DNA from: WJMB01 sp964581465
GTDB taxonomy: Bacteria > RBG-13-66-14
Assembly: GCA_964581465.1 (NCBI GenBank)
Contig: CAZOOP010000007.1
Coordinates: 1 to 64,000, forward strand
Reading direction: 5' to 3'
DNA length: 64,000 nt
The notes beneath the pieces are model-generated. The model had not been told where the DNA came from, did no database searches, and was given only the letters and a program-made list of their open reading frames with translations. How positions within the stretch are numbered: the first letter of the stretch is position 1; the number at the start of each line of letters is the position of its first letter. A program made the position numbers and the translations under genes. This document shows positions 54,756 through 62,561 of the stretch, one piece after another.

Positions 54756-55631
54756 ATGCTGCTGAAAAGATCGCATTTTTCTCGTACAACCCCAGGTAAG
54801 CTGATCCTGCTGCTGTTGCTGGCGGGTCTGCTGGCCCTGACCCTCGGCGCCTGCGGCGGCGAGGGGTCCGCCGCCGAAGGCCAAGGCGATGGCGAGGGGT
54901 CCGCCGATCCGAGCGCCGAAACCGGTCAGACCGTCGATATCAACGATCTCGAGGCGCCCGGTTCCAAGCTGGGCGGCGAGACCTTCTGGCTGAAGGCCGC
55001 CGACGATACGCCGGTGGCGGCGGAGTTCATTTCCGTCGAGGGCGCCCCGGCCCGGGGTTCGGTCATTCTGGTCCACATGCTGGGCTCGCAGCGCGGGGAT
55101 TGGGCTCCGCTTGTCCAGCCCCTCATCGAGAGCGGCTTCGACGTCCTGGCCATCGACTTGCGCGGACACGGGCAGTCCACCGTCCTCGGCGAGCGTTACC
55201 GCGAGTTCGACACCGCCGACTGGTTGGCCGCCGCCCAGGATATCCGTGCCGCCGTGGCCTATCTGTCCCCGCAGATTTCACCACCCCACTTCCTCATCGG
55301 CGCCAGTATCGGTGCGAACCTCTCCCTGATCGAAGCCGCCGAGGACAACCGGGTCTCCGGGATCATCACACTCAGTCCGGGCGACGATTATCGAGGGGTC
55401 TCTCCGGCCGATTCCGCCGCCGCACTCGGCAAGCGACCGGTGCTGCTCGTCGCCGCCGAAGAGGACGCCTACAGCGCCGAATCCACCCGGGAGCTGGCCG
55501 CCCGGCTCGAGAACGCCCGCACCGAGATCTACCACGGCTCGGGACATGGAACCAACCTCTTCACCGATCACCCGGAGCTCTATGGGTTGATCACCACTTG
55601 GCTGGCCGATACCGTTGGGGCCGCTCTTTGA
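54756..55631 (+). CDS. Alpha/beta-hydrolase lipoprotein
   Basis: A 291-aa lipoprotein (lipobox LTLGAC, Cys about residue 33) with a Gly/Glu/Ser-rich linker (35-60) and an alpha/beta-hydrolase domain. The expected elements are oxyanion-hole region HMLGSQRGDW, DLRGHGQST, nucleophile elbow GASIGANLS (Ser about 188), acid EEDAYS (about 243) and His in GSGHGTNLF (about 270). The triad looks complete, so it is likely an active esterase or peptidase on the cell surface. The substrate is unknown. The next gene starts 49 bp downstream and may be in the same unit. Confidence 0.82.
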   Translation: MLLKRSHFSRTTPGKLILLLLLAGLLALTLGACGGEGSAAEGQGDGEGSADPSAETGQTVDINDLEAPGSKLGGETFWLKAADDTPVAAEFISVEGAPARGSVILVHMLGSQRGDWAPLVQPLIESGFDVLAIDLRGHGQSTVLGERYREFDTADWLAAAQDIRAAVAYLSPQISPPHFLIGASIGANLSLIEAAEDNRVSGIITLSPGDDYRGVSPADSAAALGKRPVLLVAAEEDAYSAESTRELAARLENARTEIYHGSGHGTNLFTDHPELYGLITTWLADTVGAAL

Positions 55632-55680
55632 TTGAGCCGGCACCGCCCGCCCACACCGCCACTCCATCCAACCACGATAG

Positions 55681-56517
55681 ATGCTGGACAGCCTGACCCT
55701 GCTCTACCGCTGCCCCCAATGCCGCCGCCCGGGTCACGGAGACTTGCGCGGCGGCGCCGTGCGTTGCGCCCACTGCGGTACATCTTTCGTCTCCTACAAC
55801 TTGGGTGAGCCGCGTTTCACGGTACTGGGCAAGGTCAACTCCGGCGAGGCGATGCTCAACGCCCGCAAGGCGCTCAAGAGCGCCGGGATTCAACAACGGC
55901 TGAAGGTGGATCATGAGTCCCGACTACTGATCCCCTACCGACTTACCCTGCGCGAGCGCATCAGCTCCGACGGCGGCTTCCGGCGTGTGGAGGAAGTCTC
56001 GCTGACGACGGCCTGCGATCTGGAGGAGCTGCTCCTCCCCGGCCTGGACCCCCTACGGCCGCTGATCGCCGAGACCCGCACCCCGGGATTGACCCTGGAG
56101 CCCCTCGAGGAAACCGAGCTGGCCGCCGCCGACCTGCTCATCCCCGCGCTACCACCCGCCGAAGACCCGGAACAGGACCCCCTGACGATCTCCAGCCGCA
56201 CCCTGCTGCTCCACTATCCCCTCTGGCGCATCGTCTTCACCCTGGGCGACGGTGACAGCGACTGGCCCCTGGTCATCGACGGCCTGGGCGGCCAGTTGAT
56301 CAGCGGTCGTCCGCCGCGCATCAAGCGCACCATGCCCGCCTTCTACATCGGCGTCCCCGCCCTGGGAGCGTACGCCCTGGGCTGCCTGATCAACCTCTTC
56401 ACCCGGGGACTGGTGGGCTTCGAGTGGCTGACCTTCGCCGGAGCCTTCGTCGGTCTGGGCGGCCTGTTCTACCTGCGTTACCGCCGCGAGCAGAGCCCTC
56501 CCGAGATCGGCGATTGA
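55681..56517 (+). CDS. Zinc-ribbon protein with C-terminal membrane hairpin
   Basis: A 278-aa protein. The N-terminal zinc ribbon is CPQCRRPGHG ... VRCAHCGTSFV (residues 11-37). The middle (60-200) is soluble and not recognised. Residues about 222-262 form two membrane helices (PAFYIGVPALGAYALGCLI, LTFAGAFVGLGGLFYL) followed by a basic end. No ribosome site is clear; it may be translated after the hydrolase. Function unknown. Confidence 0.6.
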   Translation: MLDSLTLLYRCPQCRRPGHGDLRGGAVRCAHCGTSFVSYNLGEPRFTVLGKVNSGEAMLNARKALKSAGIQQRLKVDHESRLLIPYRLTLRERISSDGGFRRVEEVSLTTACDLEELLLPGLDPLRPLIAETRTPGLTLEPLEETELAAADLLIPALPPAEDPEQDPLTISSRTLLLHYPLWRIVFTLGDGDSDWPLVIDGLGGQLISGRPPRIKRTMPAFYIGVPALGAYALGCLINLFTRGLVGFEWLTFAGAFVGLGGLFYLRYRREQSPPEIGD

Positions 56518-56534
56518 TCCGCCTTACTATGAAA

Positions 56535-56837
56535 GGGATTATCAGCAGAAACCGAGCCAAGCATTCGCAACACGGGAAAGCCGTATCGAGTAAGAAGCCT
56601 TGATGATTGCCCGAAGCGGGCGTCAACCCGCGAAGGCGGATAACGATCACAACATCGAACGCAGGCCATGGAGCGCCGACAGCAGCTACGCCGCCCGCAG
56701 TCTGGGCGGCTCTTGAAAAGGACCAACAGCCTGAGGTTTGCCACGGCACTCAACGCAGGTCCAGGTGTGTCGGCACCAAGCGGCGGTATGACATTCTATT
56801 AGCTGGATATGCCGGCTCAAATACGAGTGATAATCCC
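56535..56837 (-). repeat. Family B MITE-like repeat, copy 5
   Basis: 303 bp, reverse: GGGATTATCAGCAG at the left, GAGTGATAATCCC at the right, giving near-perfect inverted ends. Shares GGCGTCAACCCGCGAAGGCGG and CTATTAGCTGGATATGCCGG with other copies. Confidence 0.82.
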
Positions 56838-56910
56838 CGATAGTAATTCAGGAGGATCTCCAGACCCTCCCGTTTGATTGTCACACTTATGTTGGCGCCC
56901 TTGTAGAACG

Positions 56911-56930
56911 GGCCGACCCTCGGGTCGGCC
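56911..56930 (-). terminator. Terminator-like hairpin
   Basis: GGCCGACCC/GGGTCGGCC with a 2-nt gap, so the loop must open a pair or two. It lies 36 bp past the stop of the minus-strand secreted protein gene. Confidence 0.6.
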
Positions 56931-56965
56931 TCGCTTTCTATCCATCGGCACCCCGTCGTGGACCC

Positions 56966-57448
56966 CTAGGGCTCCGGCCAGTCGATATGGATACGGATCG
57001 TCCGGCCGGTCGCGCCATCGTCCAAGCGCAGGCTGAAGCGGCCGTAGGAATTGTCCCACATCAGGGCGCCGTCGTTGGTTACCGTCGGCTCGCTGTCATA
57101 GTAGAACTCGGCGAAGCGGCCCGCCCAGGCGTAGATCAACTCCTCGGCGTTCTCATCGGGTTCCAGGGGGTCGCTGTAGTCGATGGTGACGGTCTGGTCG
57201 CCTTCGAAGCGATATTCGACGGTTTCATCGCCGCGACGGCCTACGATCAGTTCAGGATGATCGCCCTCGGCGCCCTCGACGATGGTGAAGCCGGCGTCCT
57301 CCATCCCGGAACGCACGCCGTGCTGGCTGAGTTTGCCCAGGATCGAATCGGTCAGGAAGGGGTCCATCACCCAGGTCATACCCTCGGCGACGGGAACGGC
57401 GGCCGCAGCGAGCAGTGCGACCGTGATAAGTGGGGTGCGCGGGTTCAT
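56966..57448 (-). CDS. Small exported protein of unknown function
   Basis: A 160-aa protein from ATG 57448 (GGAGG five bases upstream; ATG 57451 is adjacent). Signal peptide about 1-24 (TPLITVALLAAAAVPVAEG). The mature part is acidic, with YRFEGDQTVTIDYSDPLEP and FSLRLDDGATGRTIRIHIDW. I recognise no family. It is the last of three small secreted-protein genes in a row on this strand. Confidence 0.6.
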   Translation of the reverse strand: MNPRTPLITVALLAAAAVPVAEGMTWVMDPFLTDSILGKLSQHGVRSGMEDAGFTIVEGAEGDHPELIVGRRGDETVEYRFEGDQTVTIDYSDPLEPDENAEELIYAWAGRFAEFYYDSEPTVTNDGALMWDNSYGRFSLRLDDGATGRTIRIHIDWPEP

Positions 57449-57474
57449 CATCAACCTCCATTCTCGGTCATCGG

Positions 57475-58011
57475 TCAATCGTCTTCGGAGAAGAAGACGC
57501 CGGCCAGATCGTACCAACCGTGAAGCGTCACCTCGTCGTCGTCGAGAACCAGAGTCAGCTCGGCCAGCAGCTCGCCCCCGAGGCTCCAGAGCTCGCGCAG
57601 CTCCTCCTCGTCGGCGCTGGGACGGCCCGAGCCCAGGTAGCCGTCCAGGGTGGCGGCCATGGTCTCGAAACGGTCGACCTCGCGCAGCCAGCTCAGGGCG
57701 TTGATCACCACGGCCCGACGGCGGTAGTCCAGGTTGATCAGATCGACAACGACAGCCCCGCCCATCCGTCGGGGAGAGAAGCCGTAACCCACTGTCTCGC
57801 TGACACCGTCGCGCTTGCGGTGGGCGCTGAGCCCCTCGGGATCGAAACTGTCCAGCTCCCAGCCCTCGAGCTCCAGGGCGAAGGCCAGAATCAGCGGGTC
57901 GGCACCGATGATCGGCAGGCCGGTGAAGGGCTCGCGGTGATCACCGACACCGATGTCGGCGGCGGCGGCCAGACACAGACAGCAGAGGAGGGTGACGCTG
58001 AGGCGGTTCAC
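57475..58011 (-). CDS. Exported protein, ALELEGWEL family member 2
   Basis: A 178-aa protein from GTG 58011 (GAGGAG seven bases upstream) with a signal peptide (RLSVTLLCCLCLAAAADIG). FTGLPIIGAD and FALELEGWELDSFDPEGL are also found, in the same order and spacing, in the neighbouring protein at 58095-58664 (LTGTPLFGAD, ALELEGWELIEAGEEYL), so they are tandem paralogs. INLDYRRRAVVIN matches FFALDYRRTEPRG as well. The family is unknown to me. Probably periplasmic. Confidence 0.65.
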   Translation of the reverse strand: MNRLSVTLLCCLCLAAAADIGVGDHREPFTGLPIIGADPLILAFALELEGWELDSFDPEGLSAHRKRDGVSETVGYGFSPRRMGGAVVVDLINLDYRRRAVVINALSWLREVDRFETMAATLDGYLGSGRPSADEEELRELWSLGGELLAELTLVLDDDEVTLHGWYDLAGVFFSEDD

Positions 58012-58094
58012 GCTGGGGCTCCTCGGGATGAGGTACGGGAGGGTTGGCGCGAGGGACGGCGGAACGGGCGACCGAGCCATTGGTCGGCGTCGCC

Positions 58095-58664
58095 TCAAGG
58101 TGAGCCGGGATCCCGTGTCTCGCTGACCGCGGCGTGAAAGCTGAGCTCCACCGTGCTTTCATCGATGATGCCCAAAGAAACCCAGGAGTGGGGCTCTCCG
58201 GATGAGCCCCAGCGCCGGGCGACGCCGCGGCCCGGGTACTCCAGCCTGCCCGGACCAAGAAAAAACCGAGCCCCGCTGTCCAGTTCGAGGAAGCACCGGT
58301 GGAGCTCGGTCCAGAGCGTCGACCAGGCTTCACCGCTGTACCCCGCGCCCCGGGGTTCGGTGCGCCGGTAGTCCAGAGCGAAGAAGTTCAGCTCGGTGGT
58401 GTGGGGACCGGTGGGGTAGGGCAGGTAGCTGTAGCGCAGAACCTCGTCGCCTGTGGCGGTCTCGCGGCGGGCCTCCAGATATTCTTCGCCGGCTTCGATG
58501 AGTTCCCAGCCCTCCAGCTCCAACGCCAGCAGCAGGCGCTGGTGATCGGCGCCGAACAGGGGCGTTCCGGTGAGGGGGTCCCGGGGATAGAAAACGTCCC
58601 GCGCCCCGGCGCCCAGAGAGGCGACGAGGAGCAGGACGACAAGCTGGCGCGGAACTTGATTCAT
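58095..58664 (-). CDS. Exported protein, ALELEGWEL family member 1
   Basis: A 189-aa protein with a signal peptide (LVVLLLVASLGAGARD). It shares the TG-P--GAD and ALELEGWEL motifs, and the LDYRR segment, with the paralog 83 bp downstream. The C-terminal half (LDSGARFFLGPGRLEYPGRG, ESTVELSFHAAVSETRD) is beta-rich. A GTATAA-like sequence just upstream on the minus strand (about 58670-58678) may be its -10. Function unknown. Confidence 0.65.
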   Translation of the reverse strand: MNQVPRQLVVLLLVASLGAGARDVFYPRDPLTGTPLFGADHQRLLLALELEGWELIEAGEEYLEARRETATGDEVLRYSYLPYPTGPHTTELNFFALDYRRTEPRGAGYSGEAWSTLWTELHRCFLELDSGARFFLGPGRLEYPGRGVARRWGSSGEPHSWVSLGIIDESTVELSFHAAVSETRDPGSP

Positions 58665-58689
58665 CCTTATAAGTATAGCCTCCGGTGGT

Positions 58690-60579
58690 TCAGGCTTCCA
58701 GCAGTTTGCGTAGGGTCCGGGCGATGCCCGCGGCGTCGAGGCCCAGCTCGGCGCGCAGCTCGGCCTGGGTGCCCTGGGTGACGAAGGCGTCCGGGATGCC
58801 CAGCCGACGGAAGCTGATCCGGCCGAGCAGCTCCGGGGCGCTCTCCTGCAGGAGTTCGAGGACGGCGGAGCCGAAGCCCCCGGCCAGCACGTTCTCCTCG
58901 ACGGTGAGCAGCCGGCCCGTCTTCTCCGCCCACTTGACGATAAGCTCGCCGTCCAGGGGCTTGAGCCAGCGGGCGTTGATCACCGCCACGGAGCGTCCCT
59001 CGGCGGCCAGCTCCTCGGCGGCACGCCGAGCGGGAACGACGGTGGAGCCAATGGCGACGACGACGGCCTCGGTGCCCTCGCGGCGCAGCTCGCCCTCACC
59101 GACGGGCAGCTCGCGCAGGGGACCGGTGCGCTCCATGCCGAAGCCCTTGCCCCGGGGGTAGCGCAGGGCGAAGGGTCCGTCGTGGCGCAGGCCGGTGTGG
59201 AGCAGGTGGCGCAGCTCGTCCTCGTCGGCGGCGGCGCAGGCCGTCATGTTGGGCATCGAGCGCAGGTAGGACAGGTCGAAGACACCGTGGTGCGTCGGGC
59301 CGTCGGCCCCGACCAGCCCGCCGCGGTCCAGGGCGAAGACCACGGGCAGGTTCATCAGGCAGATGTCGATGAGCACCTGGTCGTAGGCTCGCTGGAGGAA
59401 GGTGGAGTAGATCGCCAGCACGGGGCGCCGGCCGCTGAGGGCCAGCCCGCCGGCCAGGCTCACCGCGTGCTGCTCGGCGATGCCCACGTCGATGAACTGG
59501 TCGGGTAGGGCCTCGGCGAGGATCTTGGTCCCGGTGCCGTCGGGCATGGCGGCGGTGATGCCGACAATGCGCTTGTCGGCGGCGGCCAGCTCGGTCAGCG
59601 TGCAGCCGAAGACCTCGGTGTAACTGGGCAGGTCGCCGGAGACGGTGCAGGTGCCGGTGCGCACGTCGAAGCGGCCCAAGCCGTGGAACTTGGTGGCGTC
59701 GCGCTCGGCGGGTTTGTAGCCCTTGCCCTTCTGGGTGTGGACGTGCAGGAGCACCGGGCGCTCGACGTCGCGGACCTGACGGATGGTGCCCACCAACTGG
59801 CGCAGGTCGTGGCCGTCGATGGGGCCGAAGTAGAGGAAGCCCATCTCCTCGAAGATCATCCCCGGCGTGACCATGTTCTTCAGGCCCTCTTCGAGCTTGC
59901 GCGCCAGGGTGAAGATGCCCATCCCGATGCCGGGGATCTTCTTGACGACCTCCCGAACCTGCTTGCGCAGCGACAGATAACTGCGCGTGGTCATCATCCG
60001 GTTGAGGTAATTGCTCAGCGCGCCGACGCTCTTGGAGATCGACATCTTGTTGTCGTTGAGCACCACCAGGAAGGGGAACTTCTGCTGCCCGGCGTGGTTG
60101 AGCGCCTCGAAGGCCATCCCGCCGCTCAGCGAGCCGTCGCCGACCACGGCGCAGACCCGGTAGTCGGTTTCCCTCTCACGGGCCAGGGCCATGCCCAGGG
60201 CCGCCGAGATCGCCGTCGAGGCGTGACCCACGGCGTAGGCGTCGTAGGGCGATTCGCTGGGCTTGGGGAAGCCGGAGATGCCGCCGTACTGGCGGATCGT
60301 GCGGAGCTTGTCGCGGCGGCCGGTGAGCACCTTGTGGGCGTAGGCCTGGTGGCCGACGTCCCAGACCAGCTTGTCTTTGGGGGTCTCCAGGGCGTAGTGC
60401 AGGGCGATGGTCAGCTCGAGAGCCCCCAGGCTGGGGGCCAGGTGCCCGCCGGTCTTGGAGACCGTCTCGATGATGAAGGCGCGCAGCTCGCCGGCCAGCT
60501 CCTCCAGCTCGAAGTGGTTGAGCCGGCGGAGTTCGGCCGGATAGTTGACGCGCGAAAGCAGGGGATAGGCTGAGGCCAT
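58690..60579 (-). CDS. dxs: 1-deoxy-D-xylulose-5-phosphate synthase
   Basis: Dxs condenses pyruvate and glyceraldehyde-3-phosphate, the first step of the MEP isoprenoid pathway, with thiamine diphosphate. ATG 60579 (GGAG ten bases upstream) gives 629 aa, the usual length; a TTG at 60627 would add 16 residues and lie 6 nt from the promoter -10. Motifs: GGHLAPSLGALELTIALHY, WDVGHQAYAHKVLTGR, the cofactor site VVGDGSLSGGMAFEALNHAG with LNDNKMSIS, GPIDGHDL, and DVGIAEQHAVSLAGGLA. Just downstream of murJ, with its own promoter. Confidence 0.95.
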   Translation of the reverse strand: MASAYPLLSRVNYPAELRRLNHFELEELAGELRAFIIETVSKTGGHLAPSLGALELTIALHYALETPKDKLVWDVGHQAYAHKVLTGRRDKLRTIRQYGGISGFPKPSESPYDAYAVGHASTAISAALGMALARERETDYRVCAVVGDGSLSGGMAFEALNHAGQQKFPFLVVLNDNKMSISKSVGALSNYLNRMMTTRSYLSLRKQVREVVKKIPGIGMGIFTLARKLEEGLKNMVTPGMIFEEMGFLYFGPIDGHDLRQLVGTIRQVRDVERPVLLHVHTQKGKGYKPAERDATKFHGLGRFDVRTGTCTVSGDLPSYTEVFGCTLTELAAADKRIVGITAAMPDGTGTKILAEALPDQFIDVGIAEQHAVSLAGGLALSGRRPVLAIYSTFLQRAYDQVLIDICLMNLPVVFALDRGGLVGADGPTHHGVFDLSYLRSMPNMTACAAADEDELRHLLHTGLRHDGPFALRYPRGKGFGMERTGPLRELPVGEGELRREGTEAVVVAIGSTVVPARRAAEELAAEGRSVAVINARWLKPLDGELIVKWAEKTGRLLTVEENVLAGGFGSAVLELLQESAPELLGRISFRRLGIPDAFVTQGTQAELRAELGLDAAGIARTLRKLLEA

Positions 60580-60633
60580 CGAGAACTCGCTCCACCGGAG
60601 GGGTTGCGGGCGGCGCAGGGCGTTCAACGGGAG

Positions 60634-60642
60634 ATTATAACA
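60634..60642 (-). promoter_or_regulatory. Extended -10 promoter of dxs
   Basis: Minus-strand TGTTATAAT, consensus -10 plus TGn. About 48 nt leader to ATG 60579. Confidence 0.75.
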
Positions 60643-60682
60643 CGCTCAGGACTCGCTGTCGGTTCCGCCGGTTTCCTTTCGA

Positions 60683-62371
60683 TTACGGCTTGCGCATACG
60701 ACGGCGCAGGCCGGGCAGCAAGCGGGTGATCTCGGAGAGCTCGGGCAGGCGCAGCAGGCGGCAGAGGCCCAGGTAGACCCCGGCGCCCAGAGCCGCGCCG
60801 CCCAGACCGCCCAGTAGCTTGTCGCCCAGGCGGGCCGTCTCCGGGCTGAAGGCGATCCAGCGCAGGAAGAAGAACAGCGCCGCGCCCATCCCGAGGGCGG
60901 AGACGAGGATCTTCAGCCCGCTCTTGAGGATGCGCTTGAAGCCCAAACGGCCCATCCTTCGGCGCAGGATGTAGAGCAGAATCCCCCAGTTGACGAAGGC
61001 CGCCGCGGCGCTGGCCAGGGCCAGGCCGCCCTCGCCCAGGGACCACATCAGGGCCAGGTCGCCGCCGATGTTGACCACCACGGCCACGGCGGCCGCGATC
61101 ACCGGGGTCTTGGTGTCCTTCTGGGCGTAGAAGACGGGCACGGTGACGTGGACCCCGATGTAGGCGGTCAGGCCCAGGGCGTAGAAGAGCAGAGCCCAGG
61201 CGGTGCGCCCGGTGGCGACGGCCTCGAAGGCCCCGCGCTGGAAGAAGAGCGCCGTCAACGGCTCGCGCAGCACCACCAGGCCCACCGTCGCCGGAACGGC
61301 CACCAGGAGCGCCAGGCGCAGGGCGTGGTTGAAGGTCTCGCCCAGGGGCTTCCACTGCTTGCGGGCCGCGTAGGTCGAAAGCGCCGGCAGCACCGCCGTG
61401 GCCAAACCGACGCCGAAGATACCCAGGGGGAACTGCAAGAGGCGCTCGGAGTAGTTCAGCGCGCTGATCGTCCCCTCGCCCAGCAGGCTCGCCAAAGCGT
61501 TGTCGATCAGCAGGTTGATCCGGGTCACCGCCAGACCGACCAGGGCGGGGACCATCAGCCGCATCACCCGGCGCAGCCCCGGAGCCTTGAAGCTCAGCCG
61601 GGGCTTCCAGCGCCAGCCCACCCGACGCGCCCCGATACCCAGGGTCAGCACCTGCATCAGTCCGCCGACCACCACGGCCAGGGCCATGCCGTAGATCATC
61701 TCCGGACGCTCATCGCCGAAGAGCGGCGCCAGGGTGTAGAGGCCCAGGATGAAGACGATATTGAGGACGATGGGACCGCTGGAGGGCAGGGCGAAGCGTC
61801 GATGGGCGTTGAGCAGGGACATCAGCACCGCCGCCAGGCTCATGGTGATCATGAAGGGCACCATGAGGCGGGTCAGGTCGGCGGCCAGCTCGAGGTTGCC
61901 GGCCTCGACGAAGCCCGGGGCGATCACGCGAAGGATCTGGGGGGCGAAAAGGGCGAATATCCCAGCCAGCAGCGTCGTCACCAGCAGCAGGGCGTTGAAG
62001 GTGTTGTTGGCCAGGTCCCAGGCCGCCGTGTCGCCCCGGTTCTCCTTAATGTCGACGAAGGTGGGCAGGAAGTACGACGCCATCGCGTTCTCGCCCAGCA
62101 CCCGGCGGAAGAAGTAGGGGATGGCGTAGGCGATGCGGAAGGCGTCGTTGACCGCCCCGGCGCCGAAGACCGCCGCGTAGAGCATCTCCCGGGCCAGGCC
62201 CAGCAGGCGGCTGACCAGGGTCATCCCGCCCACGGTGCCCGCAGAGCGGATCAACCGCCCGCGTTCCTCGCGCAGTCCATCGCCCAGCTCGGCCTCGTCG
62301 ACGGGGGGAGCCTTCGTCGGCTCCGCCGCCTTTCCGGTCGGCGGGGTTGGTCTGGTTTCCTCGTCACCCAT
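60683..62371 (-). CDS. murJ: Lipid II flippase MurJ
   Basis: MurJ moves lipid II across the inner membrane for peptidoglycan assembly. The 562-aa protein has a soluble N-terminal extension (about 40 residues), then the MviN fold with 14 or so membrane helices: TLVSRLLGLAREMLYAAVFG, FRIAYAIPYFFRRVLGENAM, ALNYSERLLQFPLGIFGVGL, and a basic C-terminus. The conserved Arg and the RxxxE-like segment near the N-terminus are present. ATG 62371 lies only 8 nt past a consensus -10, so its mRNA may be leaderless. Confidence 0.93.
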   Translation of the reverse strand: MGDEETRPTPPTGKAAEPTKAPPVDEAELGDGLREERGRLIRSAGTVGGMTLVSRLLGLAREMLYAAVFGAGAVNDAFRIAYAIPYFFRRVLGENAMASYFLPTFVDIKENRGDTAAWDLANNTFNALLLVTTLLAGIFALFAPQILRVIAPGFVEAGNLELAADLTRLMVPFMITMSLAAVLMSLLNAHRRFALPSSGPIVLNIVFILGLYTLAPLFGDERPEMIYGMALAVVVGGLMQVLTLGIGARRVGWRWKPRLSFKAPGLRRVMRLMVPALVGLAVTRINLLIDNALASLLGEGTISALNYSERLLQFPLGIFGVGLATAVLPALSTYAARKQWKPLGETFNHALRLALLVAVPATVGLVVLREPLTALFFQRGAFEAVATGRTAWALLFYALGLTAYIGVHVTVPVFYAQKDTKTPVIAAAVAVVVNIGGDLALMWSLGEGGLALASAAAAFVNWGILLYILRRRMGRLGFKRILKSGLKILVSALGMGAALFFFLRWIAFSPETARLGDKLLGGLGGAALGAGVYLGLCRLLRLPELSEITRLLPGLRRRMRKP

Positions 62372-62379
62372 CGGCCGGG

Positions 62380-62388
62380 ATTATAACA
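62380..62388 (-). promoter_or_regulatory. Extended -10 promoter of murJ, leaderless configuration
   Basis: Minus-strand TGTTATAAT at 62388-62380, followed by eight bases and ATG 62371. Same GTGTTATAATC core as the dxs promoter. Confidence 0.75.
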
Positions 62389-62508
62389 CTTCGGCCCCGT
62401 CCCCGCCGCGACGCCTCGGCCTTGGTCGAGTCGACTACCACGCAGGACGGACTCGACCGTCCGTCCGAGCGGTCCGCAGATTAATGACCGGGCGACGGAG
62501 GACGGAAA

Positions 62509-62530
62509 CGGCGGGGATGGAATCCCCGCC
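62509..62530 (-). terminator. Hairpin after cysS
   Basis: GGCGGGGA/TCCCCGCC with a short loop, about 32 bp beyond the cysS stop; only a weak T-tract follows on the minus strand. Confidence 0.5.
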
Positions 62531-62561
62531 CTACGTTACCAAATCACACTCTACCGCGTTC

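Larger units (their letters stand above)
56518..56965. other. Intergenic region with family B repeat
   Basis: About 450 bp; repeat B copy 5 occupies 56535-56837, and a terminator for the minus-strand gene lies at 56911-56930. Nothing else recognised. Confidence 0.6.

Noticed and set aside
19361..56965. Short ORFs of 60-150 codons in the gene-free islands
   Set aside because: They fall in diverged repeat copies, differ between copies, and lack ribosome sites and host codon use. Only the frames at 40493-41193 have coding-like content.
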